From positions 1 through 42,735 of the forward strand of contig JADLDR010000005.1 in assembly GCA_020846535.1 (NCBI GenBank): a stretch of 42,735 nt of DNA. Reading direction: 5' to 3'. Each line of letters begins with the position of its first letter. Position 1 is the first letter of the stretch. A model generated the notes under the pieces. It searched no databases, was not told the origin of the DNA, and was given only the letters and a program-made list of their open reading frames with translations. The position numbers and the translations under genes are program-made. Positions 1-9,040 of this stretch are shown here, piece after piece. The stretch comes from Armatimonadota bacterium. Its GTDB lineage: Bacteria; Armatimonadota; JADLDR01.

Positions 1-49
1 GGTGCTTGAGGGATCATCTCTCCCCCTGCCCGTTTCGGGAAGGGGGCCG

Positions 50-122
50 GGGGGTTAGGGAACGGTCTCTCAAAGCCCCCAACCCCGCCCCCGCGGGACA
101 GACAGCCTGATCTGGATACACA
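50..122. repeat. Partial copy of dispersed repeat family B
   Basis: This stretch shares the core AACGGTCTC(T/C)CAA, a cytosine-rich CCCGCCCC block, and CAG(A/G)CAGCCT(G/T)ATCT with the complete element at 32004-32105. Only the right-hand part is similar, and the left terminal repeat is not recognisable here. It lies just beyond the stop codon of the 1247-residue secreted protein. No protein-coding content is visible in bases 1-145. Confidence 0.5.
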
Positions 123-145
123 TGGGGGTTGAGGGGTCTTGACCC

Positions 146-3100
146 CTATTCCCCAGCGATTTCCTCCGCCGAAAGCGCCCGCTGGTATAGCTTGAATTCA
201 TCGATCAGGCCGTGGGTCTGGTACGGCTCTTGCAGGTAGTGGTAGTGGCCGATATAGAGAGGGCGGCCCCAGGAAGTGTCGTCCAGGCCGGAAACCGGTT
301 TCCGGCCTGCTTCCTGGCCGTTCAGATAGAGGGCCACCTCCTGGCCGTCGAAAACGGCGGCCAGGCGCATCCAGCGTCCTGACTGCGGGCGACCGGCATC
401 CAGGACATTGTTGCCTCCGATGTAGAAGCGCACCGATCCCCCGATAATCTGGAGAAACCATCCATTTTTCGTCCATTCCCCACAGGAGGCGATCACCGGC
501 ATCGGGGTTAAAGTATCCAGCTTGACCCGGCAGGTGATCGTGAAGGCTCCGTCGATGTCGAAGGCCGGGTTGTAGGGAAAGACAGCATAGCCTCCGTTTC
601 GCGTATCGAGCGCCGGGCCGACAGCGCCCTCCCCGTATGTTGCCGGCGATTCGAGAGTCCCCTGCCCTGCCGCCGGGTCGATTCCGGGAGCCAGTTCCGC
701 CGCCGCGCTGCCGTCGAAGCGGGCGTGAAAGACCGGGCCGTATATGGCAGGCAAGGGCCGAGCGATCACGGCTTCGCCGGGGGCGCTTTCCTGGCCGCCG
801 CGGTCGACGGCGGTGACGCGGTATCGGTAGGCGGTATCGGGAGAGATCCCGGCATCCTGAAAGACGGGGCCGCGGACCGGCTTCACCTCAGCAATCCGGC
901 GAAACTCCTCCGATCCCTCTTCGGCCCGGTAGATGCGGTAGCGCAGATTTGCCCTGCCTGCGGGTTCCCAGGTCAGCCTGACTTTGCCTGCGCCGGACGC
1001 GGCCCGGAGTCCGGGCGGAGCGTCAGGGATGGGAGGGGTGGGCACATGTAGGGTGACGCGGGCGGCAGGCCCTTTGCGGCCTGTTGGGGAAACAGGGATG
1101 ACGGTATAGGTATAGATGGCATTCCCCCTGTCCGCCAGGTCATAAACCGGAGGCAAGTAGGTTGTCGCAAGCCGATAGCCTGCCAACAGTTTGAAATCGG
1201 GCGTCTCTTCGCGGTAGATTTCGTAGCGGCAGCCACGGTTTCGGGTCGGTTCGCGCCAGGAGATGGTGACTTCATAATCGCCGGTGACTTCGGCTTTCAG
1301 GGCGGGTGGAGCTGCCGGGATGAAGGCTGCCGGAGGGGTTAGCGGCGGTTTCGGGGCGGAAGGGATCATTCCGGTCAGGCTCCAGGCGGCTGCGGGAAAC
1401 CCCGCGGGAGCCACCGCCTTGCGCCCCCTGCTGTCCTCGGCCTCGATATAATATTCCAACCCTTTGATGGTTACGGCGTTGGAAGGCAGGACGGCGCGGT
1501 AGACGCTCCGGAAGTGGCGGCGCATCGGCACTGTATCCCACTTTGCGTTACCCGGCTGGCGCAGGCGCAGGGCTACCGACCGGATAGGGGTGCCACCTGT
1601 CACGACCGCCTGCACCGTCAGAGAGCGGCCCGGCTGCGCGGTCGTGCCGGGGTTGTGCATGACGATAAAAGGCTTCGACTCCCGGGCGCAGGGGCTTTCA
1701 GCCGGAAGCGGGGACAGGGACGGGTTCACCCGTCGGACGCGCTCGACGAGTTGGAGGAAGGCGGCGTATGCCTTGACATTGATGGTCGCCAGGGTTCCCC
1801 ACTCGCCCCGGGTGGTCATCTTGCGGGGATAGGTTTGCATGGCTTCTCGCAGGCCTGATCCGAGTAGCGCCCGGTAGGCGGCGGCCCCTTTCGCGGCGGC
1901 GGCAGGGTTTCTGGCGGCTTTGGCGGCCTCGGCTTCGGCCACCAGGCGGGCGATATCGCCTTCGGGGCGCAGACGGGTTGCGGCAGCATCGTAGCGGAGA
2001 AGCCAGTCGATGGTGGCGCTGAGCCAGCGGACGCGCTCCAGGCCGCCGGTCTTCCGAGAGGCGGCCATCTCTTCCTCAACCCGGCGCAGTTCGGCGCGGA
2101 TCGTCCGGAGCGTTTTCGAGTTGGCCTCGGAAGGCAGGCGGTTTTCATCGAACCAGCCGAAGGCCCCGCATTCGGTCTGGCCCAGCGCCCCGGTCCAGCG
2201 GGAGCCGAGCGATTCGAGCTGCCGGTGAATGCGGCTCATCCGGCCCGTCCACTCCGGCCCGTAGCATTGGCGGGCGAAATCGGCGTAATACCGTTCGTAG
2301 GTGAGGGCGGGGTTCCAGGCGAAGCGGGCCTGGTAGCCTGCAACCTCCTCCACATCGCGGGTGCGCCAGTGGATCGCCAGCATGCCCTGGCACTTTTTCT
2401 TGAAGGCGTCCCGACAGAGGGCGGCGAAGGGCCGGGTGTTGGACTGGGGTGCCCACTGGTCGCGGCGCGTGCCCCCGCCGTCGCTCTCCCACCAGGGGAT
2501 CGGCCACTTCTCTCGGTGCGGGGAGAGCCTGCCGTAGACGGCGGAGACGTTCGGCTCGGAGGTGGGGTCGATATTGTCCAGGGCGGCGAAGATGATGTCT
2601 TCCGGCAGCGTTTTGTCGAGTCCCTCGCAGAAGTCGCTGAACCGCATCCACCTGTCCCCACCCCAGCCGCTGAGGATCATCTTCTTATCCGGGGCCTGGC
2701 TTTTGAGGATCCGGTAGGCCACCTGAGCGTAGCGGCTGACGCGAGCCGCCTCCGCGATGCGGCGTGGATCGCCCAGATAGGCGAAAGCGGCCCCTTCCTT
2801 CCGGGCCAGCAGGCCCATCGGCGAGTCCTCCGCCGGGAGATCGTTGCCCCCGCCCAGCCCTTCGCTCTGCCAGAACCAGACATAATCGAGCATCGGATAG
2901 AGGATCAGGAGCGATTTGATGCGGGACTCCAGGCGGGCCAGGGTTTCGGGATCGGTGGGGTCGCCGGTCAGCTCGAAGCCGACGCAAGATTTGATGCCCA
3001 GGCCCCGCGCATAGGCGAGGGCCTCGGCCAGCAGCCGGCAGGAACGCTCGATCTGAGCGCGGGGGCCGGAGGCGTCCAGGAGGCTCCGGGAAGCGAACGG

Positions 3101-3889
3101 ATCGCGGTCGAAGTAGTCCCCCGTCCCGAAGCCGAAGTCCCGGGTCTTCAGCCCCCTGACCGCGCCCCACCCGTATGTCAGGGAGGAGGCCAGGGGCTGG
3201 GCATAGGCGAGCGGCTCGCCGCCGACCGACGCAGGGACGAACGGCTCGCTGTCGTAGGTGTGAAACCCGACGAAATTGAACCGCTGTTTCGCCATCTGTT
3301 CGAAGAAATACCGGTAGTCCGCCGGATCCCAGGTTGTGGGCGAGTCGAGGAAGTTATACCAGGGCAGGGATCCTCGCACCCTGAAGACCGGCTTGCAGAC
3401 CTCATCGAGATCGTCCGGGACTTTCACCGGGCCGCGGGCGGGAAACGTATCGCCGCCGAGGTAGAACCCCATCCCCAGCTTTTCCAGCAGCCCGTAGATG
3501 CCGTAGAGGACGCCCACCGGCTTGCGGGCCGCCACTGCCAGCACGCGCCCCTCGCCCCGCCGAAAGGCTTTCATATGGCAGCCTTCCTCCCCGACCGACC
3601 GCTCGCTCAGCGACAGCCCCTTTGCAAACCGGCGAATCAAAGGGCTGGAGGCAGGCGTGCCTATCGCCACAGCGGTTTTCCTTCCGTTGATTTCGGAAGC
3701 GATGGCGGGCGTTTTGCCGGTCAGCCGGTAAAGATATCGTTGCAACTCCAGAGCCGCGAAGCGTTCCTGAGAGGGTGCATTCGGGCCGCAGACGATCACG
3801 GCGGAGGAGAGATCGAGGTCGGCGCGGGCAGGGGATAGGGGAGAAAGGGCAAGGAGAAGAATGACGGTCAATGGAACGGTTCGGAACAA
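146..3889 (-). CDS. Large secreted glucuronidase-like protein with FN3 and LamG domains
   Basis: A 1247-residue exported protein, probably acting on or binding extracellular polysaccharide; the substrate is unknown. Residues 1-23 form a signal peptide ending SPARA. Residues about 24-165 resemble the N-terminal alpha/beta domain of alpha-glucuronidase and GH20-type enzymes (ALELQRYLYRLTG, then VLYGIYGLLEKLGMGFYLGG). A barrel-like core follows (about 165-700), then an Ig-like segment (about 725-830), two fibronectin type III modules (about 850-1045) and a C-terminal LamG/concanavalin-like domain (about 1051-1247) with the usual GLIDEFKLYQRALSAEEI ending. I could not identify catalytic residues, so enzymatic activity is inference. 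The start is TTG at 3889, chosen because AAGGAGG lies 8 bases upstream and it gives a complete signal peptide. The stop is TAG. Confidence 0.85.
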   Translation of the reverse strand: MFRTVPLTVILLLALSPLSPARADLDLSSAVIVCGPNAPSQERFAALELQRYLYRLTGKTPAIASEINGRKTAVAIGTPASSPLIRRFAKGLSLSERSVGEEGCHMKAFRRGEGRVLAVAARKPVGVLYGIYGLLEKLGMGFYLGGDTFPARGPVKVPDDLDEVCKPVFRVRGSLPWYNFLDSPTTWDPADYRYFFEQMAKQRFNFVGFHTYDSEPFVPASVGGEPLAYAQPLASSLTYGWGAVRGLKTRDFGFGTGDYFDRDPFASRSLLDASGPRAQIERSCRLLAEALAYARGLGIKSCVGFELTGDPTDPETLARLESRIKSLLILYPMLDYVWFWQSEGLGGGNDLPAEDSPMGLLARKEGAAFAYLGDPRRIAEAARVSRYAQVAYRILKSQAPDKKMILSGWGGDRWMRFSDFCEGLDKTLPEDIIFAALDNIDPTSEPNVSAVYGRLSPHREKWPIPWWESDGGGTRRDQWAPQSNTRPFAALCRDAFKKKCQGMLAIHWRTRDVEEVAGYQARFAWNPALTYERYYADFARQCYGPEWTGRMSRIHRQLESLGSRWTGALGQTECGAFGWFDENRLPSEANSKTLRTIRAELRRVEEEMAASRKTGGLERVRWLSATIDWLLRYDAAATRLRPEGDIARLVAEAEAAKAARNPAAAAKGAAAYRALLGSGLREAMQTYPRKMTTRGEWGTLATINVKAYAAFLQLVERVRRVNPSLSPLPAESPCARESKPFIVMHNPGTTAQPGRSLTVQAVVTGGTPIRSVALRLRQPGNAKWDTVPMRRHFRSVYRAVLPSNAVTIKGLEYYIEAEDSRGRKAVAPAGFPAAAWSLTGMIPSAPKPPLTPPAAFIPAAPPALKAEVTGDYEVTISWREPTRNRGCRYEIYREETPDFKLLAGYRLATTYLPPVYDLADRGNAIYTYTVIPVSPTGRKGPAARVTLHVPTPPIPDAPPGLRAASGAGKVRLTWEPAGRANLRYRIYRAEEGSEEFRRIAEVKPVRGPVFQDAGISPDTAYRYRVTAVDRGGQESAPGEAVIARPLPAIYGPVFHARFDGSAAAELAPGIDPAAGQGTLESPATYGEGAVGPALDTRNGGYAVFPYNPAFDIDGAFTITCRVKLDTLTPMPVIASCGEWTKNGWFLQIIGGSVRFYIGGNNVLDAGRPQSGRWMRLAAVFDGQEVALYLNGQEAGRKPVSGLDDTSWGRPLYIGHYHYLQEPYQTHGLIDEFKLYQRALSAEEIAGE

Positions 3890-4180
3890 TGTGGTGGCCT
3901 CCTTGACGAGACAATAGCTGTCGGAGATCGAGCGGGCGGCAGCAGGCTTTTCCGTGATTTGCCGGTCGGCGCTGCTGTTCCTGCTGAGGTATAATATCGC
4001 CGCTTTCTAGCATCTCTTCAAGGTGGAATTGACAAATGGTGAACCTCTATTTTCACGCTAAAAAAGAGTGAAAGCAAGGTAAAATTCGAACTTTTTAGCT
4101 CGTTTACTCCAGATTTAGCTAGAAATAGCGCCTTAATCTATCAATCAATTCTAACTTGGTGGAACTCCGGAGGCACAAAA
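3890..4180. other. AT-richer intergenic stretch
   Basis: About 290 bases between the start of the 1247-residue protein and the 3' end of the DUF2887 pseudogene. It is clearly more AT-rich than its neighbours, especially 4030-4160. On the minus strand a TATTAT-like hexamer near 3995-4000 could be a -10 element for the downstream gene, but no convincing -35 element accompanies it. I see no coding potential. Confidence 0.4.
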
Positions 4181-5041
4181 TTATCGATAAATAATGCGAA
4201 GTTCTTCCGCCGTTTTGACGGTTTTGATCCCTTCGTAGATCGCCCACAGGACATCCTGATCCCGAATCTTGCGGATTTCCGGCAGCAGGCGAAGCCCTTC
4301 CACCCCGAAGCGCAATTCCAATCCCAAGGCGATGCCAGCAAGCAGACCTTCCGCCAGCCCCTCATCGCGGCCTTCTTCGCGGCCCTCCTCACGCGCTTCC
4401 TGGTAAACTCGGGTTGTCTTCAAATCGCTCAGTCCCAGCATCTTTTTAGCCTCCTCCCGGCTCATGCGGGCGAACTTGTAGATAATAATGTTCTGTATCA
4501 GATCGATCAGCCGTTCACGGACACTGACTTCGGCAATTTCATCCTGCGCTCGTTCGATGAGGCTGCGAGCGTTTTCCCCTGCTCTGCACTAGGGCGCAGT
4601 CACCAGATTTACCATGCCGATCCCCGGCGACGATGGGGCCGGTTCGCCCAGATCCGCGATGAAAATCCTCCGAATTTTCCCAATATCGATCAACTCCCGG
4701 TAGCCGGGATGGACAGCGGGTTCCACGCGCCTGTCCGGATATATGACCACCCCTTTCCAATCGTCGGCAACGGCGTTTTGATAGAGGTAAAGGAACGCTT
4801 CGGCGCACATCCGGGCATAGAGAAGCGGATCTTTCTGAAACCGAACTTCCACAAAATAAATGGGGCGATTCGCATACTCGGGATCCGGAATAAAAACGCC
4901 GTCCACCCGAAAAGCCAGTTACTTGACTTCCACGGAGGCAAAAGAATAAGCCCGAGCCTCTTCCTCTTCCAGCCCCAGTAATTCAAAAAATACACCGGGG
5001 AACTCTTTGAATAACGGATAAAACAGGGTATCGCTTCTCAT
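4181..5041 (-). pseudogene. DUF2887 / Rpn-type PD-(D/E)XK nuclease family protein, interrupted by two stops
   Basis: One continuous reading frame of 287 codons on the minus strand encodes a DUF2887-like protein (the family is related to Rpn recombination-promoting nucleases and transposase-like PD-(D/E)XK proteins). It begins MRSDTLFYPLFKEFPGVFFE, continues through VDGVFIPDPEYANRPIYFVEVRFQKD (the E-V-x-F/K core of the nuclease fold) and ends with the family's charged [14 protein letters not shown] tail. Two in-frame stops interrupt it: TAA at 4919-4921 (codon 41, where the family has glutamine or similar) and TAG at 4589-4591 (codon 151). There is no frameshift. The start has GGAGGAAAGGG upstream. 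The C-terminal 95 codons remain open from ATG 4465 and could be translated alone, but I read the locus as a recent pseudogene. Confidence 0.75.
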
Positions 5042-5068
5042 GATACCGCCCTTTCCTCCGGGTCGGGG

Positions 5069-5157
5069 CCGATGCCATTGCGAGGCAGGCCGGAAGCTTT
5101 ATCGTTTTGCTGGCTCTGAAGGTAGATTCGCTGCTCTGCGCCTTGCAATGGCATCGG
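5069..5157. repeat. Palindromic repeat family A, copy 1
   Basis: An 89-base element bounded by inverted 18-base arms (5069-5086 and 5140-5157, one mismatch). The arms carry the CCATTGCGAGGC wording of the CATTGCGAGG repeat family seen elsewhere in the window. It occupies the gap between the GH20 gene's stop and the DUF2887 pseudogene's start. Confidence 0.6.
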
Positions 5158-5190
5158 TAAAGGATCGCCTCCGATAAAAAACTTCCTGTT

Positions 5191-8055
5191 TTACCTTCCG
5201 GTCATTCCCGTGACGGCCAGCAGGGCCGGGGCGGCGGCGGTGGGAGCGGCGGAGAAGTCCATGTGCGAGACGACTTTCTCGGGATGAGGGTTTTGCCAGG
5301 CATAGGCGCGGACTGCCGCGCGGGTTCCGCCAGGAGTTTTGCCGTCCCAGACGACCGGGGCCTCGCGCCCGCCCGCGAAATCGCGCCAGGAAGCGATATT
5401 CCTGCCGTAGAGGAGGGGGATGCGCTCCTGGGTGCCGTCCAGGTAGTAGACGGTGATCGCTCCGACCTCGGTTCCCTCGGCGACGGGCCACCCGCAAGTC
5501 ATCAGAAAGTGGAAAGCGGAGGCGGCGGTTCCGATGGGAATGCCGGTCACCTCATCCGGCAGAGCGGGCAGGAGCGGGCTGGTCAGCATGACGGACTGCG
5601 GGGCGATCCTGAAGGCGATCTGGCCCAGCCGGGTATTGCCGGCAGGGAGGTTCCGCAAGTCCTGCTCGGGACCGTAACCGAGCCAACCGCTGCCCTCGAT
5701 ATCGTCTTTTAAGGGGCGGGTTCCGAAGGCGGAGAGGTCCACCGTGAAGCCTGCCTTCGGGCGGCGGTCGAGGGGGCAGGTGTTCCACTGCTGCATATAG
5801 AGGTCATCGGCATTGTAGGGCGCGGCGGAGGCGATGGCCGGGGAGGCCGGGTTCCAGGCGCAGTCGGCGGCCACAATGTAGGCGGATATCTGGTGCAGGG
5901 CGTTTTTGATCTCGTCCTTGACCCCGTAATAGCCGGCCCAAGTGGTCTGGAGTAGTCCTCTGGCCTTTTCCTTCGCCACGGCGCGGGCGAACCAGAGGAT
6001 ATTTTCATGGCTGTCCCAGGTGCAGCCGATCACCTCGAAGCCCTCCCTTTGAAGGATCGCGACATTAGGGTACTCTCTGGCCGCGGCGTAGTGCCAGTCG
6101 GCGATCGCGATATCTTTCGGGAGGGCGTCCCGGCGGCGCTGGGCCTCTTCGAGCGTTTTCGCGTTATAGGCATCCGGGGCCTCGCCGATAGCGAGGAGCA
6201 TATCGCCCCACATCATCGTTTTGACGCCTTTGGCTTTCAGATGCTCGTAGAGCTTGAGGGTATCCTGGATGAATAGATCCCCTTCCGATTTGCCCCGGCA
6301 CTTTTTGCAGTCCGGGGAAGGGAACTGGCCGATCATCGATACCTCGTCATGGCCGATGTGCATGAAACGGGGATGGCCGAAAAGCTCCACCGCCTCGTCC
6401 ATCGCGCTGAAGATGAAGTCGTAGCTGCGCGGGTGGGAAGGACAGTAGGCGTAGGGGTTGTTTTTGTCCTCCGCGATATCCAGGTTCTGTCCGCCCTTGA
6501 AAATCCATTCGCAGTGGCCCAGAGATTGGATGAGCGGGTTCACTTCCATAAAATGCTCGCGGGCGATCTCGGCAAGCTTTTTCAAGTCCTCCTTGGAGAT
6601 GGCCCACGGCTGGTGAATCTCCGGGTGGCTGTCCCATTTGGCGTATTCGCACTCCAGAACGATCTGGTTGATCTTGTAGCGGGCGAGGATGCGCTCGATC
6701 ATCTTTCCATGGACGGCAAGGGAATCCCTGTCGGGGATGAGGTGGACGCCCCGGTAGCGCAGGGCCGGGTAGTCCTCGATGCGGGCCGAGGGGATGACGA
6801 TTCGGCCCGCTTCGTCGAACCCCAGCATCTGAATCAGGCTTTGCGCTCCCCAATAGGTTCCGGGCCGGTCGCGGCCCGCGACCACCACCCACTGCGGCGT
6901 GACGGCAAGGGCGTAGCCTTCTTCTTTATCGGGAACGCTGACTTTGGATTTCTCGCAGAGCGGTTCCGACAGGTTGTTCCGGTTCAACTCCCCCAGCACG
7001 ATGATATGGCGGGCGCTCTTGACCGATTTGGCCCGGATAATGGGCACGAAGCGCCCGAAGATATCTCTCAGTTCCCGCTGGAGGGCTTCGGCAGCCCGTA
7101 AATCGGTAGCCTCCGCCCGGTCGCCGGCAACGATCCTGGTTTTGGCGTCCACCCGGAAAACGCCTTCCGCCATATCCATCTTCCGAGGGGTCGGGATGAT
7201 CCGCACCGGGCCGGTGGCGGGAACGCGGGCATCCTCTCTTTCTATGATCACCTGAGAGGCTTTAAGCCTGGGGGAGGGGGCCGCTTTCGGGGCCGCTTTC
7301 GCGCCCTCCAGCTTCAAGATGAGGCGTCTGGTGCGCCACTCTCCTTTCTGCACGGGGCTACCCAGGAAGCCGCACCAGAAGACCGGGTGGGCGTTGCCCC
7401 ATCCGGTGGTATTCTTGCGTCCATCGAAGAATACGGGATCGCTGCGGTCTCCTTCGCTCTCCAGGGCGAGCGTTCCGAGCCGGGTGCGGAAGGCGATGCG
7501 CCTGAAGTCCCGGATGAGCGTGGCCTGAAAGGGGTCGGCGGAGACGGCCTCGAAGGGAACGTTTCCGGAAACCTTCTCCCCGCTCCGGGTTTCTCCCTCA
7601 TAGGTTGCCCCGGCCAGCGGGGCGGCGGAGAAAAGGCCGATGCAGTATTCCATGCTCGCCTCCTTGTCCTGAAGCCAGCGGTAAGCGAGGCCGATCTCCA
7701 CCCGGCTGCCCGGGAAAAGGCTGACCTCATAGCGCAGGTTCATCCAGTCGGATCGGGTTTCTTCCACCAGGATGCGCCTGCCCCCGCCCTCGATCTCCTG
7801 AACCGAAGTGTCCAGGGAACGGGAGCGGCCAAAGCCGTAGTAAACATTCGTCCAGCCCGGGGAGACCACCCACAGGGAAGATTCGTGTATGATAGGAACC
7901 CCGCGGAAGGTCAGGCTCAGCCCCTTATCCGGGCTAAAAGCCGCAGACAGTTCTCCGACCTGCACCTCGTCCGCCGACGAGTCCGCCCGGGCGGACAGCG
8001 ACAGGACGGTCAGACAGGTTATAAAAAGTAACGATAAGAGCAACATGCGATGCAA
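5191..8055 (-). CDS. Secreted GH20 beta-N-acetylhexosaminidase-like glycosidase
   Basis: Exported 954-residue enzyme predicted to remove terminal N-acetylhexosamine residues from glycans. Residues 1-24 are a signal peptide ending SARA. Residues about 25-265 are an accessory region of unknown fold. Residues about 285-410 match the GH20b alpha/beta domain (RIIPTPRKMD, RDRPGTYWGAQSLIQML). Residues about 420-720 are the GH20 barrel (YPALRYRGVHLIPDRD, then LIQSLGHCEW). The catalytic Asp-Glu pair is visible as D570-E571 in HIGHDEVSM. About 230 further residues follow the barrel. The start is TTG 8055 (AAGGAG six bases upstream) or ATG 8046, nine bases further in; both give a good signal peptide. 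GH20 activity fits the GlcNAc-type PTS encoded at 17-21 kb. A near-perfect palindrome (8092-8117) sits just upstream and may be an operator. Confidence 0.9.
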   Translation of the reverse strand: MHRMLLLSLLFITCLTVLSLSARADSSADEVQVGELSAAFSPDKGLSLTFRGVPIIHESSLWVVSPGWTNVYYGFGRSRSLDTSVQEIEGGGRRILVEETRSDWMNLRYEVSLFPGSRVEIGLAYRWLQDKEASMEYCIGLFSAAPLAGATYEGETRSGEKVSGNVPFEAVSADPFQATLIRDFRRIAFRTRLGTLALESEGDRSDPVFFDGRKNTTGWGNAHPVFWCGFLGSPVQKGEWRTRRLILKLEGAKAAPKAAPSPRLKASQVIIEREDARVPATGPVRIIPTPRKMDMAEGVFRVDAKTRIVAGDRAEATDLRAAEALQRELRDIFGRFVPIIRAKSVKSARHIIVLGELNRNNLSEPLCEKSKVSVPDKEEGYALAVTPQWVVVAGRDRPGTYWGAQSLIQMLGFDEAGRIVIPSARIEDYPALRYRGVHLIPDRDSLAVHGKMIERILARYKINQIVLECEYAKWDSHPEIHQPWAISKEDLKKLAEIAREHFMEVNPLIQSLGHCEWIFKGGQNLDIAEDKNNPYAYCPSHPRSYDFIFSAMDEAVELFGHPRFMHIGHDEVSMIGQFPSPDCKKCRGKSEGDLFIQDTLKLYEHLKAKGVKTMMWGDMLLAIGEAPDAYNAKTLEEAQRRRDALPKDIAIADWHYAAAREYPNVAILQREGFEVIGCTWDSHENILWFARAVAKEKARGLLQTTWAGYYGVKDEIKNALHQISAYIVAADCAWNPASPAIASAAPYNADDLYMQQWNTCPLDRRPKAGFTVDLSAFGTRPLKDDIEGSGWLGYGPEQDLRNLPAGNTRLGQIAFRIAPQSVMLTSPLLPALPDEVTGIPIGTAASAFHFLMTCGWPVAEGTEVGAITVYYLDGTQERIPLLYGRNIASWRDFAGGREAPVVWDGKTPGGTRAAVRAYAWQNPHPEKVVSHMDFSAAPTAAAPALLAVTGMTGR

Positions 8056-8091
8056 TATCCTCTCCTTTTCTCTAGGATGTATTCAATTCGC

Positions 8092-8117
8092 GAACTTACG
8101 CCCGCGGGCATAAGTTC
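8092..8117. promoter_or_regulatory. 26-base palindrome upstream of the GH20 gene
   Basis: GAACTTACGCCCGCGGGCATAAGTTC is a dyad with 12 of 13 base pairs matching, centred at 8104/8105. It lies about 37-62 bases upstream of the GH20 start and about 110 bases upstream of pyrE. The length and perfect centre suit a LacI- or TetR-like operator. A structured leader RNA is the alternative. Confidence 0.4.
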
Positions 8118-8228
8118 TATATTTATGAATTTCCACGTTCTTATGTCCAATCCCTTCTCCGTTCCGGGGCAGGAGAGCGGGCTGCCGGGGGCTAATTATA
8201 AGGGTGGTTTATGACGAGGAGGAGCAAC

Positions 8229-8774
8229 ATGACGAAAGCGGATTGCGAGAAGCGGCTTCTGGATCTGGTGAAGGAACGGGCTTACCGAGAGGGAGATTTC
8301 GTTCTCTCCTCCGGCAAGCGCAGCCCCTATTATTTCGACGGCAAGCAGATCACCTGCCACCCGGAGGGCAGCTACCTGCTTTCCCTGTGGCTACTGGAGA
8401 TCGCCCGAGAGTGCGGGGCGGACTGTATCGGCGGGCTGACCCTGGGCGCAGACCCCATCGCCGGGGCAGCCTGCCCGGTAAGCTACCGCGAGGGCTATCC
8501 CCTGAACGCCTTTATCGTGCGGAAAGCCCCGAAGGATCACGGCACGAAATCGGCCCTGGAAGGCATCCTGCCCGCAAACGCCCAGGCTATCGTGGTGGAT
8601 GATGTCTGCACCACCGGAGCCTCGCTCTTCAAGGCCATCGAAGCGGTGGAAGGGGCGGGCGGCCAGGTGGTGAAGGTGGTCGTCCTGGTGGACCGCAAGG
8701 AAGGCGGAGGCGACCTTCTGCGCGAAAAAGGCTACGACTTCCGCCCGGTCTTCGAGATCGATGCCTTGAGGTAG
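8229..8774 (+). CDS. pyrE: Orotate phosphoribosyltransferase
   Basis: A 181-residue cytoplasmic enzyme converting orotate and PRPP to orotidine 5'-monophosphate in pyrimidine biosynthesis. The PRPP-binding signature is IVVDDVCTTGAS at residues 121-132. The N-terminal SSGKRSPYYFDGKQ (about 28-40) and GGLTLGADPIA (68-78) are characteristic of the family. Length is normal for the short bacterial form (about 180-215). The start at 8229 is preceded by GAGGAGG at proper spacing; an in-frame ATG at 8211 lacks this and is not favoured. It stands alone with no other pyr gene in the window. A TAATTATAA stretch lies about 30 bases upstream and could hold a -10 element. Confidence 0.95.
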   Translation: MTKADCEKRLLDLVKERAYREGDFVLSSGKRSPYYFDGKQITCHPEGSYLLSLWLLEIARECGADCIGGLTLGADPIAGAACPVSYREGYPLNAFIVRKAPKDHGTKSALEGILPANAQAIVVDDVCTTGASLFKAIEAVEGAGGQVVKVVVLVDRKEGGGDLLREKGYDFRPVFEIDALR

Positions 8775-9040
8775 AGACAGGCGAGCCGGTCGCGAGGGCG
8801 TTTCCAGCGGCGACTGGCTTGAATCCGATGCGCCTCCCCGCGGGCAAGGCTTCTTTCCCTGCCTGAAGCGCAGCCGGGCCGTCCTTCCATTTCAAAATCT
8901 CTGCGAATGCTTCTGCCTATCCCTTCGCCACATACGACTTTCGACCTTATAGCCTGGATACGGTTCAGGTTGGTTTCGGCCCGAAGGAATCCTGCCGCTG
9001 CGCCTGGAAATAAGGGAAAACGCGATATCCGGAGGCTACG
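8775..9040. other. Intergenic region with a weak hairpin after pyrE
   Basis: About 266 bases. AGCCGGTCGC and GCGACTGGCT (about 8783-8820) form a possible 10-base-pair stem with one mismatch just after the pyrE stop. There is no T-run, so it is not a convincing intrinsic terminator. Nothing else is evident. Confidence 0.3.

Noticed and set aside
2225-3838. Open frame of 537 codons on the plus strand opposite the 1247-residue gene
   Set aside because: Composition is Gly/Arg/Ala-rich with no domain and it is exactly antisense to a well-supported gene with a signal peptide and known modules; typical of GC-rich DNA.
8783-8820. Terminator after pyrE
   Set aside because: The stem has a mismatch and no T-run follows.
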